From positions 39,120-103,119 of the forward strand of contig CADAHQ010000006.1 of NCBI GenBank assembly GCA_902787715.1: DNA of 64,000 nucleotides, written 5' to 3'. This DNA is from an uncultured Lachnospiraceae bacterium. GTDB lineage: Bacteria; Bacillota; Clostridia; Lachnospirales; Lachnospiraceae. Position numbers and translations under genes: made by a program. Each line of letters begins with the position of its first letter. The first letter of the stretch is position 1. The notes under the pieces were generated by a model. That model did not search any database and was not told where the DNA came from. It saw nothing but the letters and a program-made list of their open reading frames with translations. Below are positions 63,567 through 64,000 of this stretch, piece by piece.

Positions 63567-64000
63567 ATGGAGAGTATTGCCAATTGGTATAGCAGCACGC
63601 TTGGAAGCTGGCTTCCCAAGGAAGTATTTGTCTTCTTTGTCTCGATGGTTCCGTTCATCGAACTTCGAGGCGGACTTCCGATCGCATCCATGCTCGGAAT
63701 TCCGATTGTGAAGGCGAACATCCTCTGTATCGTCGGAAACCTGGTTCCGATTCCTTTCATCCTTTTGTTCATCAAGAAGATTTTCCTGTTCATGAAGAAT
63801 CACAACATCTTAAAATCCTTGGTGGAAAAGCTGGAGGCGCGCGCGGAGCGCAAATCCGAAGGTGTGGAGAAGGGTGAGTTTATTTTCCTTCTGCTGTTCG
63901 TCGGTATTCCGATTCCCGGAACCGGCGCATGGATGGGCTCTTTAATTGCAGCACTTCTGGAGTTTAAACTGAGCCGCGCGGTCATCGCCATCCTTCTCGG
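63567..64000 (+). CDS. Small multidrug export family membrane protein (3' end outside window)
   Basis: An open frame from ATG 63567 (or 63564) runs to the window edge, 144 codons visible. It reads MESIANWYSSTLGSWL, then membrane segments with VPFIELRGGLPIASMLGIP and GIPIPGTGAWMGSLIAALL, which fit the COG2426/Sm_multidrug_ex family (PF06695). Despite the name, transport activity is poorly established. It follows thrC closely, with GGGAG ahead. Confidence 0.85.
   Translation, partial: MESIANWYSSTLGSWLPKEVFVFFVSMVPFIELRGGLPIASMLGIPIVKANILCIVGNLVPIPFILLFIKKIFLFMKNHNILKSLVEKLEARAERKSEGVEKGEFIFLLLFVGIPIPGTGAWMGSLIAALLEFKLSRAVIAILL

Overview
The window reads as a continuous stretch of chromosome from a Gram-positive Clostridia-class bacterium, probably Lachnospiraceae-like with fairly GC-rich coding DNA. 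The reasons are the gene families (the cdaA-cdaR c-di-AMP locus, aroQ-M24 peptidase-efp order, DegV, VanZ, SH3b/glucosaminidase wall hydrolase, DUF6062- and DUF6106-like proteins, GlnRS next to guaB), strong AGGAGG-type ribosome binding sites, and sigma-A-type promoters with 16-18 base spacers. The genus assignment is inference. Nearly all genes lie on the + strand. Only htrA, a large ABC transporter, a dCMP-deaminase-like gene, typA and one proposed small RNA are on the - strand. I saw no tRNA, rRNA, insertion sequence, prophage or CRISPR array.

Layout. 1-4.0 kb: a three-gene set cut by the left edge, with a coiled-coil AAA+ ATPase, an unrecognised protein and a TelA-family protein. 4.0-7.4 kb: a HAD phosphatase (YqeG type) fused to shikimate kinase, then aroQ, an M24 aminopeptidase and efp. 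7.5-13.2 kb: DegV, then an operon of two unrecognised membrane proteins, cdaA, cdaR and an HPr-like protein behind a structured leader. 13.2-16.8 kb: leuA, a TarI/IspD-type cytidylyltransferase and glf. 16.9-24.9 kb: htrA and clpX (divergent), a zinc-ribbon membrane protein with a YQQP repeat, an alkaline-phosphatase-fold phosphoglycerol transferase and an HD-GYP protein. 25-30.3 kb: glnS, two conserved unknowns, guaB and a membrane-anchored amidase. 30.4-35.6 kb (-): ABC transporter, deaminase, typA. 35.8-42.4 kb: dapA-dapB and a four-gene Gld-like ABC system. 42.4-48.9 kb: pheST, VanZ, a small membrane protein and an M29 aminopeptidase with a very long N-terminal extension. 48.9-54.5 kb: purE, purM, purN, purD, a lipoprotein esterase and aqpZ. 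54.6-57.7 kb: a large secreted SH3b glucosaminidase. 57.7-58.2 kb: the only long gene-free stretch, holding two convergent terminators, a proposed small RNA and operator-like repeats. 58.2-61.9 kb: nagB, glmM, a NahK-like sugar kinase and a thioesterase. 62-64 kb: thrC and the start of a small export protein gene.

Several blocks concern the envelope: c-di-AMP synthesis, GlmM/NagB amino-sugar balance, DapA/DapB precursor supply, glf/TarI-type glycopolymer genes, a phosphoglycerol transferase, HtrA, an amidase and a glucosaminidase. The least explained parts are the AAA+/TelA cluster at the left edge, the two membrane proteins ahead of cdaA, the M29 extension, the proposed small RNA at 57.8-57.9 kb, and the glmM-linked kinase.
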